Shown: in pieces, positions 42,441 to 51,188 of the stretch
Layout: the number at the start of each line of letters is the position of its first letter
Position numbering within the stretch: the stretch's first letter is position 1
From: DATKPE01 sp035524335
GTDB lineage: Bacteria > Bacteroidota > Ignavibacteria > UBA10030 > SZUA-254
Reading direction: 5' to 3'
Length of the DNA stretch: 64,000 nucleotides
Assembly (NCBI GenBank): GCA_035524335.1
Contig: DATKPE010000028.1
Span: forward strand, 30,000 to 93,999
Translations under genes and position numbers: made by a program
The notes under the pieces: model-generated
What the model was told of the DNA's origin: nothing
Database searches by the model: none
The model's input: only the letters and a program-made list of their open reading frames with translations

Positions 42441-42905
42441 ATGAAAGAGACGTTACCGACCGGGACGGAGTGTATATTCTGCAGGATTCTCCGTGATGAA
42501 GCGGCCGCTGAAGTACTCTTCCGGAATCAACACGCCATAGCGATCCTCGATATCAATCCGATTCATTTCGGACATATCCTCGTGATACCGAAGAGCCATG
42601 CCGTCACTTTTCTGGAGATACCCGAGGTGGAACTTTCCGATCTCATTCATGCAACCCGCATCGCGACGGCAGCGATGGTGGAATCCCTCGATCCTCCGGG
42701 ATACAATATTTTTTCGAACAACGGAGAAGCCGCCGGACAGTCGGTGTACCACTGCCATTTTCACATCACCCCGCGCTACCGCGACGACAATATCCGGTTT
42801 CTGCTGAAGTTGAAACGGTACGAAGGAGATGAGATGAAGCAGTACGCCGAGAAGATCCGGGCTGTTCTCCAGAATCCGACACCACGAAAGCGACAGGCTC
42901 CATGA
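42441..42905 (+). CDS. HIT-family nucleotide-binding protein
   Basis: The 154-residue protein starts at ATG 42441. The HIT signature H-x-H-x-H is His104, His106 and His108 (HCHFHITP), and CIFCRILRDE near the start holds the zinc-type CxxC of HinT/Hit relatives. HIT hydrolases cleave nucleoside phosphoramidates or AMP-linked compounds. The promoter at 42404-42432 leaves no leader. The stop overlaps the icd start (ATGA), so the two genes are co-expressed. Confidence 0.9.
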   Translation: MKETLPTGTECIFCRILRDEAAAEVLFRNQHAIAILDINPIHFGHILVIPKSHAVTFLEIPEVELSDLIHATRIATAAMVESLDPPGYNIFSNNGEAAGQSVYHCHFHITPRYRDDNIRFLLKLKRYEGDEMKQYAEKIRAVLQNPTPRKRQAP

Positions 42906-44254
42906 CACCTTCATCCATCGCACCTCCTTCCGGCGGTGCAAAGATCACCCTTCGCAACGGGACGCTGAATGTTCCCGATAACCCGATCATCCCGTTCATC
43001 GAGGGAGACGGCACCGGCCCGGATATCTGGCGTGCGTCCGTCCGCGTGCTCGACGCAGCGGTCGCCCGGGCATACGGCGGGAAAAAGAAGATCCATTGGA
43101 TGGAAGTATTCGCCGGAGAGAAGGCGTTCACACAGTTCAACAACTGGCTTCCCGACGAGACCGTGGCGGCATTCAATGAGTACCTGGTCGGCATCAAAGG
43201 GCCGCTGACGACGCCGGTCGGCGGAGGAATACGTTCCCTGAACGTCGCCCTGCGGCAACTGCTCGATCTCTATGTCTGCCTGCGACCGGTCCGGTACTTT
43301 GACGGTGTCCCATCTCCGGTAAAGCGTCCGCAGGCGGTCAACATGATCATCTTCCGCGAAAACACGGAAGATATTTATGCCGGAATCGAATATGCGGCGG
43401 GAACGCCGGAGGCGGCCCGCCTGCTCGAGTTTCTGAAGAAGGAATTCAAACCGCAGTACGACAAAATCCGGTTCGGTTCCCAGAGCGCCGTGGATGCCTG
43501 GGCGAAAACCGCGCGGCTCGACGGCGGAACGGTCCAGGTCGGCCTCGGCATCAAAGCGGTCTCCCAGCAGGGCTCGGAGCGCCTGATCCGCTCTGCGATC
43601 GAGTACGCACTTCGTGAAAAGCGAAAGTCAGTGACGCTGGTTCATAAAGGGAACATCATGAAATTCACCTCCGGCGCATTCCGGGACTGGGGGTATCGCC
43701 TCGCCGAGCGGGAATTCCCCGACCGGACCTACACGTGGTCGCAGTGGGAAAAGACGAAAGCCGGGAAGGGGGAGACAGCCGCGAATGCCGAGCAGAAAGC
43801 CGCCCTCGCCGCCGGCAAACTCCTTATGAAGGACGCAATCGCCGATATCACCCTTCAGCAGGTGCTCACCCGCCCGGAGGATTTCGACGTGATCGCAACC
43901 CTCAACCTGAACGGCGATTATCTGAGCGATGCGCTTGCCGCACAGGTTGGGGGCATCGGGATTGCGCCCGGTGGGAACATCAATTACGTGACAGGACATG
44001 CGGTCTTCGAAGCGACGCACGGTACTGCCCCAAAATATGCAAATCTCGACAAGGTGAATCCCGGGTCGGTGATTCTGAGCGGAGAAATGATGCTTCGGCA
44101 TCTCGGATGGCTCGAAGCGGCCGCGCTGATCATCAAGGGGCTGGAGGAGGCAATACGGCTTAAAATCGTCACCTATGACTTTGCGCGGCTGATGGAGGGA
44201 GCCCGGGAAGTGAAATGTTCGGAATTTGCCGATACCATCATCCGACAGATGTGA
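42902..44254 (+). CDS. icd: Isocitrate dehydrogenase, NADP-type
   Basis: The 450-residue protein has the isocitrate/isopropylmalate dehydrogenase fold: IPFIEGDGTGPDIWRASV, NMIIFRENTEDIYAGIEY, SVTLVHKGNIMKFTSGAFRD, DVIATLNLNGDYLSDALAA and TGHAVFEATHGTAPKYA. Length and motifs fit the homodimeric NADP-dependent enzyme of the TCA cycle, making 2-oxoglutarate and NADPH. It starts inside the HIT stop codon. No other TCA-cycle gene is nearby. Confidence 0.95.
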   Translation: MTPSSIAPPSGGAKITLRNGTLNVPDNPIIPFIEGDGTGPDIWRASVRVLDAAVARAYGGKKKIHWMEVFAGEKAFTQFNNWLPDETVAAFNEYLVGIKGPLTTPVGGGIRSLNVALRQLLDLYVCLRPVRYFDGVPSPVKRPQAVNMIIFRENTEDIYAGIEYAAGTPEAARLLEFLKKEFKPQYDKIRFGSQSAVDAWAKTARLDGGTVQVGLGIKAVSQQGSERLIRSAIEYALREKRKSVTLVHKGNIMKFTSGAFRDWGYRLAEREFPDRTYTWSQWEKTKAGKGETAANAEQKAALAAGKLLMKDAIADITLQQVLTRPEDFDVIATLNLNGDYLSDALAAQVGGIGIAPGGNINYVTGHAVFEATHGTAPKYANLDKVNPGSVILSGEMMLRHLGWLEAAALIIKGLEEAIRLKIVTYDFARLMEGAREVKCSEFADTIIRQM

Positions 44255-44303
44255 CGGACCGGGGGGTATCGGGAGGGTAGCCGCGTCGGGCTTCAATACC
44301 TCC

Positions 44304-44331
44304 TTGCCGTTACGAGGATTTTTTGTATATT
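44304..44331 (+). promoter_or_regulatory. Promoter of the giant repeat protein
   Basis: TTGCCG, a 16-base spacer and TATATT preceded by TTTTTG. The predicted leader to the ATG at 44383 is about 45 bases. Confidence 0.5.
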
Positions 44332-44382
44332 CATGTCTCCCCCTGTAAATTCAATATTTCCCTATTCATTAATACATATACA

Positions 44383-47300
44383 ATGAGAGGATTCGTTATG
44401 ACACTTCCCTTGGTATCGCGTCTCGTTCGGAGGATCATCTCAGCAGGTGCGTTGATCGTGGCGGCGATCCTGCTGATCGGTTCACCGGCGGTGGCTCAAC
44501 TGCACGGAACCTACACCATCGGTTCCGGCGGAACATACGCGAATTTCGGCGCTGCGGTCAGTGCCCTTACTTCCTCCGGCGTCTCCGGGGCCGTGACCTT
44601 CAACGTTCTTGCAGGGACCTATAACGAGCACATCGTCCTTCCCTCGATCACCGGGACGAGCGCTTCCAACACCATCACGTTTCAGTCAGCGACGGGAAAC
44701 GCCGCCGACGTTACTCTCGAATACAGCGCGGGCTCATCGGACAGCAATTATGTCGTCAAGATGACCGGCGCGAACTACGTCAAGTTCCATAAAATGATCC
44801 TCCAGTCGAATACGAACGCCGGGGCAGGGTACTGCACCATCTTCAATCTGGCGGGATCCTGGGATCATCTCACCATCGACAGCACAGCTCTGGTAGCAGC
44901 TTCCAGCACCTCAAACACCAATCAGGCTGTCATCATCACGACGACCGCTTCCACGGCAACCAGCCTGGTGATCAGCGGTAATACGTTCACCAACGGCGGC
45001 TATGGAATCTACCTGAGCGGCATCAACTCTTCAAACTTCCTGGCAGGTGTCCAGATCGTCAATAATGCGTTTACAGCGTCGACGTATCCCATTTACGGTC
45101 AGTATCTCGACGGCGTACAGGTCAACGGGAACACCATCTACAACAACAACAACACCAGTTCGATCGAGATCGATTATTCCACCAAGGCCATCCAGATCGA
45201 AAAGAACAAGATTACGATGGTCGCCAGCGCCACCGGCGTCTACATGTACGGCACGAGCGGGGGTGCAGGGACGCTCGGCAATCCCCCCAGGGCGCTCATC
45301 GCGAACAATTTCATGTCGCACACGTCGAACGGCAACGGCATCTATTTGAACAACTCCGGGAATATTGATATTTTCTATAACAGCATCAATATGGCCGGCA
45401 GTTCGTCATCAAACTGTCTCTACATCACCAGTGGGTCAAGTATCAACATAGAAAACAACGCCTTTGCCAATCCGGCAGGAGGTTACGCCTACAACATTCA
45501 ATCGCCGGGTTCGATCGGGACGATCGATTACAATGATTTATACACACCGGGCGCCTATATTGCCGGATGGAATAATACCCCCTATACGACGCTTGCGGCT
45601 CTCCAGGGGGTCACCGGACAGGAGGCCCACTCACTCCCGTACAATCCGCTGTATGTTTCAGTAACCGACCTGCATGCCACCAGTCCGTGGCTGAACGGGC
45701 AGGCGACACCGCTGGCGACCGTCACCGACGATATCGACGGTCAGGCGCGCAACGGATCGACCCCGGATATCGGCGCCGATGAATTCACACCCGCCGCCGG
45801 CACCACAACGCCGCTTTCGGGAACCTACACCATCGGATCGGGCGGTACGTATGCCACCTTCAAGGCCGCCGTTACCGATCTGCTCCTCAAAGGAGTGTCT
45901 GCACCGGTCACGTTCAACGTTCTCACCGGCACCTACAGCGAGCACATCGTCCTGACAAACATCCCCGGATCCAACAGTTCCAACGTGGTCACCTTCCAGG
46001 CAAGCACCGGCGTTGCGGCCAATGTCACGCTCTATTACCTGACGGCATCCTCTTCGGACAGCAACTATGTCATAAAGCTGAACGGTGCACAAAACGTCCG
46101 TTTCCACAAGATGGTGCTCCAGGCGAACAACAACGCCGGGGCGGGATATTCCACCGTCTTCGCTCTCTACGGCGGATGGGACAATATCACGATCGACAGC
46201 GCCGTGATCGGCGGTTCGGCGAATACGGGAAGCACGAACAACGCTCTCATTGTCACGACCACCGGTTCCCTTGGAACATCGTGCCGGATCTACGGCAACA
46301 CATTCAGCAACGGCGGATATGCCGCGTGGATGTCGGGTATCAACGGGAGCTCCACACTCAGCGGTATTCAATTTTATCAGAACACCGTGTCCGGCGTGAA
46401 CGTCGGTTTCTACGGCCAGTACCTCGATTCCCCGATGATCGACAAGAACACCTTTTCGGGAGCGTCGGGAAGCACCATCGAAGTCGATTATTCCCGGAAT
46501 GCCATCGAAATCGTCAAGAACACCATCACCTTCAACAACGGGAACGCCATCTACTCCTACAACTCCAGCGGCGGTGCGGGGACGCTCGGCAATCCTCCGC
46601 GTGCGCTGATTGCGGATAATTTTATCTCCTCGGCCGCAAACGGGCCGGCGATTTACCTGTACGGCTCTTCGAACTTCGATCTGTTCTTCAACAGCATCAA
46701 CATGTACGGGACATCAAGCTCGGCGACGGATTTTTATTTGAACGGCGGTTCTGTAAACAATATCGAGGATAACGTTTTCGCAAACCCGGCGGGCGGATAT
46801 ACATATAATATTCCGACGCCCGGTTCGGTCGGTACGCTCGATTACAACGATCTGTACACTCCGGGGAATTTTATCGCCGCCTGGAACAACTCCTCGTACA
46901 TCAGTCTTGCGGCTCTGCAGGGTGTAACCGGCCAGGAAACGAACTCCGTACCGTACAACCCAATGTTCACATCATCGACCAATCTCCATGCGACGAGCCC
47001 GTGGATCAACAACAAAGGAACCCCGCAGGCATCGGTCTCCGATGACATCGATGGCCAGCCCCGCGACGGATCGAATCCCGACATCGGCGCAGACGAGTTC
47101 ACGCCCGCCGGCGGGACGACCACGCCGCTCGCCGGGACCTATACTATCGGTTCCTCCGGGACGTACAAGAGTTTCAAGGCGGCTGTCAGCGATCTGCTCC
47201 TGAAGGGGATTTCCGCCCCGGTCACGTTCAACGTTCTGACCGGCACCTACAACGAGCACATCGTCCTGACGCCGATCCCGGGATCCAACAGCTCGAACAT

Positions 47301-50300
47301 GGTGACGTTCGAGGCGAATACCGGCAACGCAGCGAATGTCACACTGTATTATCTCGTGGCTGCGTCGAGCGACAGCAACTACGTCGTCAAGCTGAACGGG
47401 GCGCAGAACCTGCGCTTCCATAAGATGATCCTGCAGGCCAACAACAATCCCGGTGCGGCATACTGCACGGTTTTCAACCTCAACGGAGGTTGGGATAATC
47501 TGATGATCGACAGCGCAGTCGTCGGCGGATCGGCCAACTCCAGCGGCGGCAACAATGCTCTCATTATCACGAACACTGGCTCCGTTGCCACATCGCTCCA
47601 GGTATTCGGAAACACCTTCACAAATGGCGGGTATGCCCTTAATCTGAGCGGTATCAACAGCGGCGCGATGATGACCGGCGTGCAGGTTTACCAGAACACC
47701 TTCACCGGATTCAACAGTACGTTTTACGGAAATTTCATGGATTCTCCGCTCTTCGATCAGAACACTCTCTCGGGGAGCTCGGGAACCGCGGTCGAAATGG
47801 ATAACGCGCGCAACGCGATCGAGATCGCCAAGAACAAGATTACCTTCCCCGCAGGTACCGGAATATATCTCGTCTATACCACGGGGGGAGCGGGAACGCT
47901 CGGGAATCCGGCGCGCGCGCTCATAGCGAACAATTTCCTGTCGACGACCGGTACCGGTACCGGCATCTATACCTACAGCACATCGAATCTCGATATTTTC
48001 TTCAACAGCGTCAATATGACGGGCAGTTCGACCTCGGACGAGGCTCTCTATATCAACGCCGGGTCGTCCATTAATGTGGAAGACAACGTATTTGCCAATC
48101 CGGGCGGCGGCTATACATATTACATCTACAGCGCGGGAGCTATCAGCACGATCGATTATAACGATCTCTATACTCCGGGGACGTACATCGGGGGATGGGC
48201 GAATACGGGATATACGACGCTGTCAGCCCTCCAGGCCGCGACGGCGCAGGAAAGTCATTCCGTGCCGTACAATCCGGTCTTCGTGTCGTCGACCGATCTG
48301 CATGCGACCAGTCCGTGGATCAACGGCAAGGCGACCCCTCAGGCGACTGTGTTTGATGACATCGACGGGGACGCCAGGAACGGAACGAATCCCGACATGG
48401 GCGCCGATGAGTTCACGCCCGCTGCGGGGACAACCCCACCGCTGGCCGGAACTTATACCATCGGCAGTGGAGGGAACTATGCGTCGTTCAAGGCGGCGGT
48501 GGCGGATCTGCTTCTGAAGGGGGTCTCTGCACCGGTCACCTTCAACGCCCTGCCCGGTATCTACAGTGAACACATTCTCCTGACGCGGATACCCGGCGCG
48601 AACAGCACCAACGTCGTGAAGTTCCAGTCGAGCACGAATCATGCGGCGGACGTGACGCTGTTTTACACCACCGCGGCCTCGTCCGATAGCAACTACGTTG
48701 TGAAAGTGAACGGAGGCGGAAATCTCTGGTTCCACGGCCTCACGTTCCAGGCGAACAACAACAGCGGCGCGGGCTACTGCACGGCCATTAACCTCAACGG
48801 GGGATGGGACAGCCTCACGGTCGACAGTTCGATCATCTCGGGAGCTACGAATACCTCGGGATCGAATCAGGCTCTTATCATAACCGAGAACGCTTCCCTC
48901 GCGACGAGTTGTACCATCAGCTCGAACACCCTTTCGAGCGGCGGATATGGCATCTACTTCAGCGGGATAAATAACAGTTCCCTCATGAACGGTGTCACCA
49001 TCGCCCGGAATTCGATCATCGGTTCATACACAGGGATGTTCTTCAACTACATGAACGCCCCTGTTATCGACCAGAATATCGTCAACGTGACATCTGCACA
49101 GGGTATCGAAATCGATAATTCCGTCAACGGCATCAGGGTGACCCGGAACAGGATCACGACCGCCGGGGGCGGTTATGGAGTCTATTTCTATAGCGTGAAC
49201 GGCGGAGCGGGATCGCTCGGCAATCCTCCCAAGGCTCTCATTGCGGATAATTTCGTCGTCCTGACCGGGACGAACACCGGTATAGACATGACATATTCAT
49301 CCAATGTCGATATTTACTATAACAGCGTGAACATGCTCGGGGTGAGCAGTAATTCGGCTGCCTTCTATGCATATGCGGGCGGTCATCTGAACATCCTGAA
49401 CAACGCTTTTGCCAATCCCGGGGGCGGATCTGCATATTATATTGTGAATCCCGGCGCGGTCGACACCTCCGATTACAACGACTACTACACGTCGGGGTCG
49501 ACGCTGGCGTACTGGAGCGGTGGATATGCAACTCTGGCCGCACTCCGGACGGCCAACTCGAAGGATGTCAGTTCGATTTCGACCGATCCGCAATATTTCT
49601 CCAACACCAATCTCTATACGGCAAATCCGGCCCTCGACAGCGCCGCAACGCCGCGGCCGGAGGTGACGACCGATATCGACGGCAAGCCCCGCGATCCGAA
49701 CAAGCCCGATATCGGCGCGGTCGAGTTCTCCCAGATCGCGACCTACACCCAGAACATCCAGAACGCGTGGAATCTTCTCTCCCTGCCGCTCACCGTTTCG
49801 GATGCCCGGGCCACGACGCTCTATCCGACCGCCGGTTCCAAGGCGTTCGGCTATTCCGGAAGCTATGTCGTCCGGGATACCCTCGTCAACAGGTACGGCT
49901 ACTGGATCCGGTATAACAGCGCCACGACCGCGCCGATCGTCGGAAAGCCGCGTCTCCGCGACACGATCACCCTGCAGTCGGGCTGGAATCTGATCGGTTC
50001 GATCGGGTACCCGGTCGCAAAAGCATCGATCGTCCAGACCCCCGTCGGCATCATCGATTCGAAAATCTTCGGATACGACGCATCCGCCGGATACATCATC
50101 TCGGATACGGTGAAACCGAACTTCGGCTACTGGATCCATACCACCACTGCGGGAAGCATGATCCTGGATGTGCACAATACCGTCATCACCCCGGGATCGG
50201 CTGATAAAGCAGTACGGGGTCTCGATCTCACCGCGCTGAACTCCCTGCAGATCGACCGGAACGTTCCGGGCGCAAAGCCGGCGATGCTCTATTTCACGTC

Positions 50301-50892
50301 GGAAACGGATCTGCGCGATGCAGTGAACTCGTATGCCCTGCCGCCGGTGCCTCCGGCCGAGGCGTACGATGTCCGGTTCGGGACGAACAGTTCCGTCGAG
50401 CTGTTCGATGGAACGGCCGGCAGGGAAGTGCCGATCGCGATTCAGGCTGCCACCGGAAGCGGGAAGCTCAGCTGGAAGCTTCAGGAGGACGGGCTCGTCA
50501 GCTACGCGCTTGTCGAGAGGACAAACGGAGCGGTGACCTCCGAACGGCGGCTCACGTCGTCCGGTTCGATCACCATTTCGCCGGCGTCGGGCAAGACCTA
50601 TTCGCTCAAGGCGAATCCGCTGCCCGCGGTCTATTCTCTCCGGCAGAATTACCCGAACCCGTTCAATCCGACCACGAGGATCGAGTTCACTCTGCCCCGG
50701 CAGGCGCAGGTGTCGCTGAAGATCTTCAACCTGCTCGGCCAGGAGATCGCGACGCTGATCGATCAGCGGACGATGGAAACGGGTCTGCACTCCGTCGATG
50801 TCGATGCGCATTCCTGGAGCACCGGGGTGTATTTCTATCGCATCACCGCCGGTTCGTTCACGGATATGAAGAAAATGATGCTGGTCAAGTAA
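44383..50892 (+). CDS. Giant secreted beta-helix protein with four 438-residue repeats and sorting domain
   Basis: The 2169-residue protein starts at ATG 44383 (44398 is possible). A signal peptide ends in AVAQLHG. Four repeats, starting at residues 42, 480, 918 and 1356, are exactly 438 residues apart. Each opens GTYTIGSGGTY, has right-handed beta-helix features such as NTFTNGGYGIYLSGINSS, and ends DIDGQARNGSTPDIGADEF. After residue 1787 come two copies of a GWN module (NAWNLLSLPLTV, QSGWNLIGSIGY), a linker domain, and from about 2085 the sorting domain NYPNPFNPTT ... KKMMLVK used by type IX secretion. It is likely a cell-surface adhesin or polysaccharide-binding protein. Confidence 0.88.
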   Translation: MRGFVMTLPLVSRLVRRIISAGALIVAAILLIGSPAVAQLHGTYTIGSGGTYANFGAAVSALTSSGVSGAVTFNVLAGTYNEHIVLPSITGTSASNTITFQSATGNAADVTLEYSAGSSDSNYVVKMTGANYVKFHKMILQSNTNAGAGYCTIFNLAGSWDHLTIDSTALVAASSTSNTNQAVIITTTASTATSLVISGNTFTNGGYGIYLSGINSSNFLAGVQIVNNAFTASTYPIYGQYLDGVQVNGNTIYNNNNTSSIEIDYSTKAIQIEKNKITMVASATGVYMYGTSGGAGTLGNPPRALIANNFMSHTSNGNGIYLNNSGNIDIFYNSINMAGSSSSNCLYITSGSSINIENNAFANPAGGYAYNIQSPGSIGTIDYNDLYTPGAYIAGWNNTPYTTLAALQGVTGQEAHSLPYNPLYVSVTDLHATSPWLNGQATPLATVTDDIDGQARNGSTPDIGADEFTPAAGTTTPLSGTYTIGSGGTYATFKAAVTDLLLKGVSAPVTFNVLTGTYSEHIVLTNIPGSNSSNVVTFQASTGVAANVTLYYLTASSSDSNYVIKLNGAQNVRFHKMVLQANNNAGAGYSTVFALYGGWDNITIDSAVIGGSANTGSTNNALIVTTTGSLGTSCRIYGNTFSNGGYAAWMSGINGSSTLSGIQFYQNTVSGVNVGFYGQYLDSPMIDKNTFSGASGSTIEVDYSRNAIEIVKNTITFNNGNAIYSYNSSGGAGTLGNPPRALIADNFISSAANGPAIYLYGSSNFDLFFNSINMYGTSSSATDFYLNGGSVNNIEDNVFANPAGGYTYNIPTPGSVGTLDYNDLYTPGNFIAAWNNSSYISLAALQGVTGQETNSVPYNPMFTSSTNLHATSPWINNKGTPQASVSDDIDGQPRDGSNPDIGADEFTPAGGTTTPLAGTYTIGSSGTYKSFKAAVSDLLLKGISAPVTFNVLTGTYNEHIVLTPIPGSNSSNMVTFEANTGNAANVTLYYLVAASSDSNYVVKLNGAQNLRFHKMILQANNNPGAAYCTVFNLNGGWDNLMIDSAVVGGSANSSGGNNALIITNTGSVATSLQVFGNTFTNGGYALNLSGINSGAMMTGVQVYQNTFTGFNSTFYGNFMDSPLFDQNTLSGSSGTAVEMDNARNAIEIAKNKITFPAGTGIYLVYTTGGAGTLGNPARALIANNFLSTTGTGTGIYTYSTSNLDIFFNSVNMTGSSTSDEALYINAGSSINVEDNVFANPGGGYTYYIYSAGAISTIDYNDLYTPGTYIGGWANTGYTTLSALQAATAQESHSVPYNPVFVSSTDLHATSPWINGKATPQATVFDDIDGDARNGTNPDMGADEFTPAAGTTPPLAGTYTIGSGGNYASFKAAVADLLLKGVSAPVTFNALPGIYSEHILLTRIPGANSTNVVKFQSSTNHAADVTLFYTTAASSDSNYVVKVNGGGNLWFHGLTFQANNNSGAGYCTAINLNGGWDSLTVDSSIISGATNTSGSNQALIITENASLATSCTISSNTLSSGGYGIYFSGINNSSLMNGVTIARNSIIGSYTGMFFNYMNAPVIDQNIVNVTSAQGIEIDNSVNGIRVTRNRITTAGGGYGVYFYSVNGGAGSLGNPPKALIADNFVVLTGTNTGIDMTYSSNVDIYYNSVNMLGVSSNSAAFYAYAGGHLNILNNAFANPGGGSAYYIVNPGAVDTSDYNDYYTSGSTLAYWSGGYATLAALRTANSKDVSSISTDPQYFSNTNLYTANPALDSAATPRPEVTTDIDGKPRDPNKPDIGAVEFSQIATYTQNIQNAWNLLSLPLTVSDARATTLYPTAGSKAFGYSGSYVVRDTLVNRYGYWIRYNSATTAPIVGKPRLRDTITLQSGWNLIGSIGYPVAKASIVQTPVGIIDSKIFGYDASAGYIISDTVKPNFGYWIHTTTAGSMILDVHNTVITPGSADKAVRGLDLTALNSLQIDRNVPGAKPAMLYFTSETDLRDAVNSYALPPVPPAEAYDVRFGTNSSVELFDGTAGREVPIAIQAATGSGKLSWKLQEDGLVSYALVERTNGAVTSERRLTSSGSITISPASGKTYSLKANPLPAVYSLRQNYPNPFNPTTRIEFTLPRQAQVSLKIFNLLGQEIATLIDQRTMETGLHSVDVDAHSWSTGVYFYRITAGSFTDMKKMMLVK
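44506..45819 (+). repeat. 438-residue repeat unit 1
   Basis: First unit, opening GTYTIGSGGTYANFGAA at residue 42 and ending in the ADEFTPAAGTTTPLS linker. Confidence 0.9.
45820..47133 (+). repeat. 438-residue repeat unit 2
   Basis: Second unit from residue 480, opening GTYTIGSGGTYATFKAA; exactly 1314 bases after unit 1. Confidence 0.9.
47134..48447 (+). repeat. 438-residue repeat unit 3
   Basis: Third unit from residue 918, opening GTYTIGSSGTYKSFKAA; again exactly 1314 bases long. Confidence 0.9.
48448..49740 (+). repeat. 438-residue repeat unit 4
   Basis: Fourth unit from residue 1356, opening GTYTIGSGGNYASFKAA; slightly shorter because it runs into the GWN module. It is the most diverged in its last third. 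Confidence 0.85.
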
Positions 50893-50916
50893 TCCTTAAA
50901 GCGGTTATTAAATTGA

Positions 50917-50951
50917 GGCCCCGGCGGAGCAATTCGTCGGGGCCTTGGTAT
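50917..50951 (+). terminator. Terminator after the giant repeat gene
   Basis: GGCCCCGGCG (50917-50926) pairs with CGTCGGGGCC (50935-50944) around an eight-base loop and is followed by TTGGTATTT. It lies 24 bases after the stop codon. Confidence 0.65.
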
Positions 50952-51188
50952 TTCAGGATTTGGCCCCTTTCGTTCGTTGCAATTACGGCCGGTTTGGGTA
51001 CCTTGCGTGCGGATATCGTCATCCGTCATTGGTTTTTGGAACGGGTCTCCTCCTCTGATCCTCCCTTTCCCCGCTGTCCTTCATTCGACCCGTTTCCGGA
51101 GCCGGAGAACCGCATCTGCAACTTTATCGGGTAAAATACGAACACCCATGTATCTTTTAAACTCCTTACATCGACCCCGGAGCATGCA

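Noticed and set aside
44506..49740. CRISPR-like or recent tandem duplication
   Set aside because: The four units are 1314 bases each and clearly diverged in DNA, so this is an old protein-domain duplication, not an array.
49297..50811. 504-residue minus-strand frame inside the repeat gene
   Set aside because: Shadow of the giant repeat protein; arginine-rich composition typical of antisense frames.
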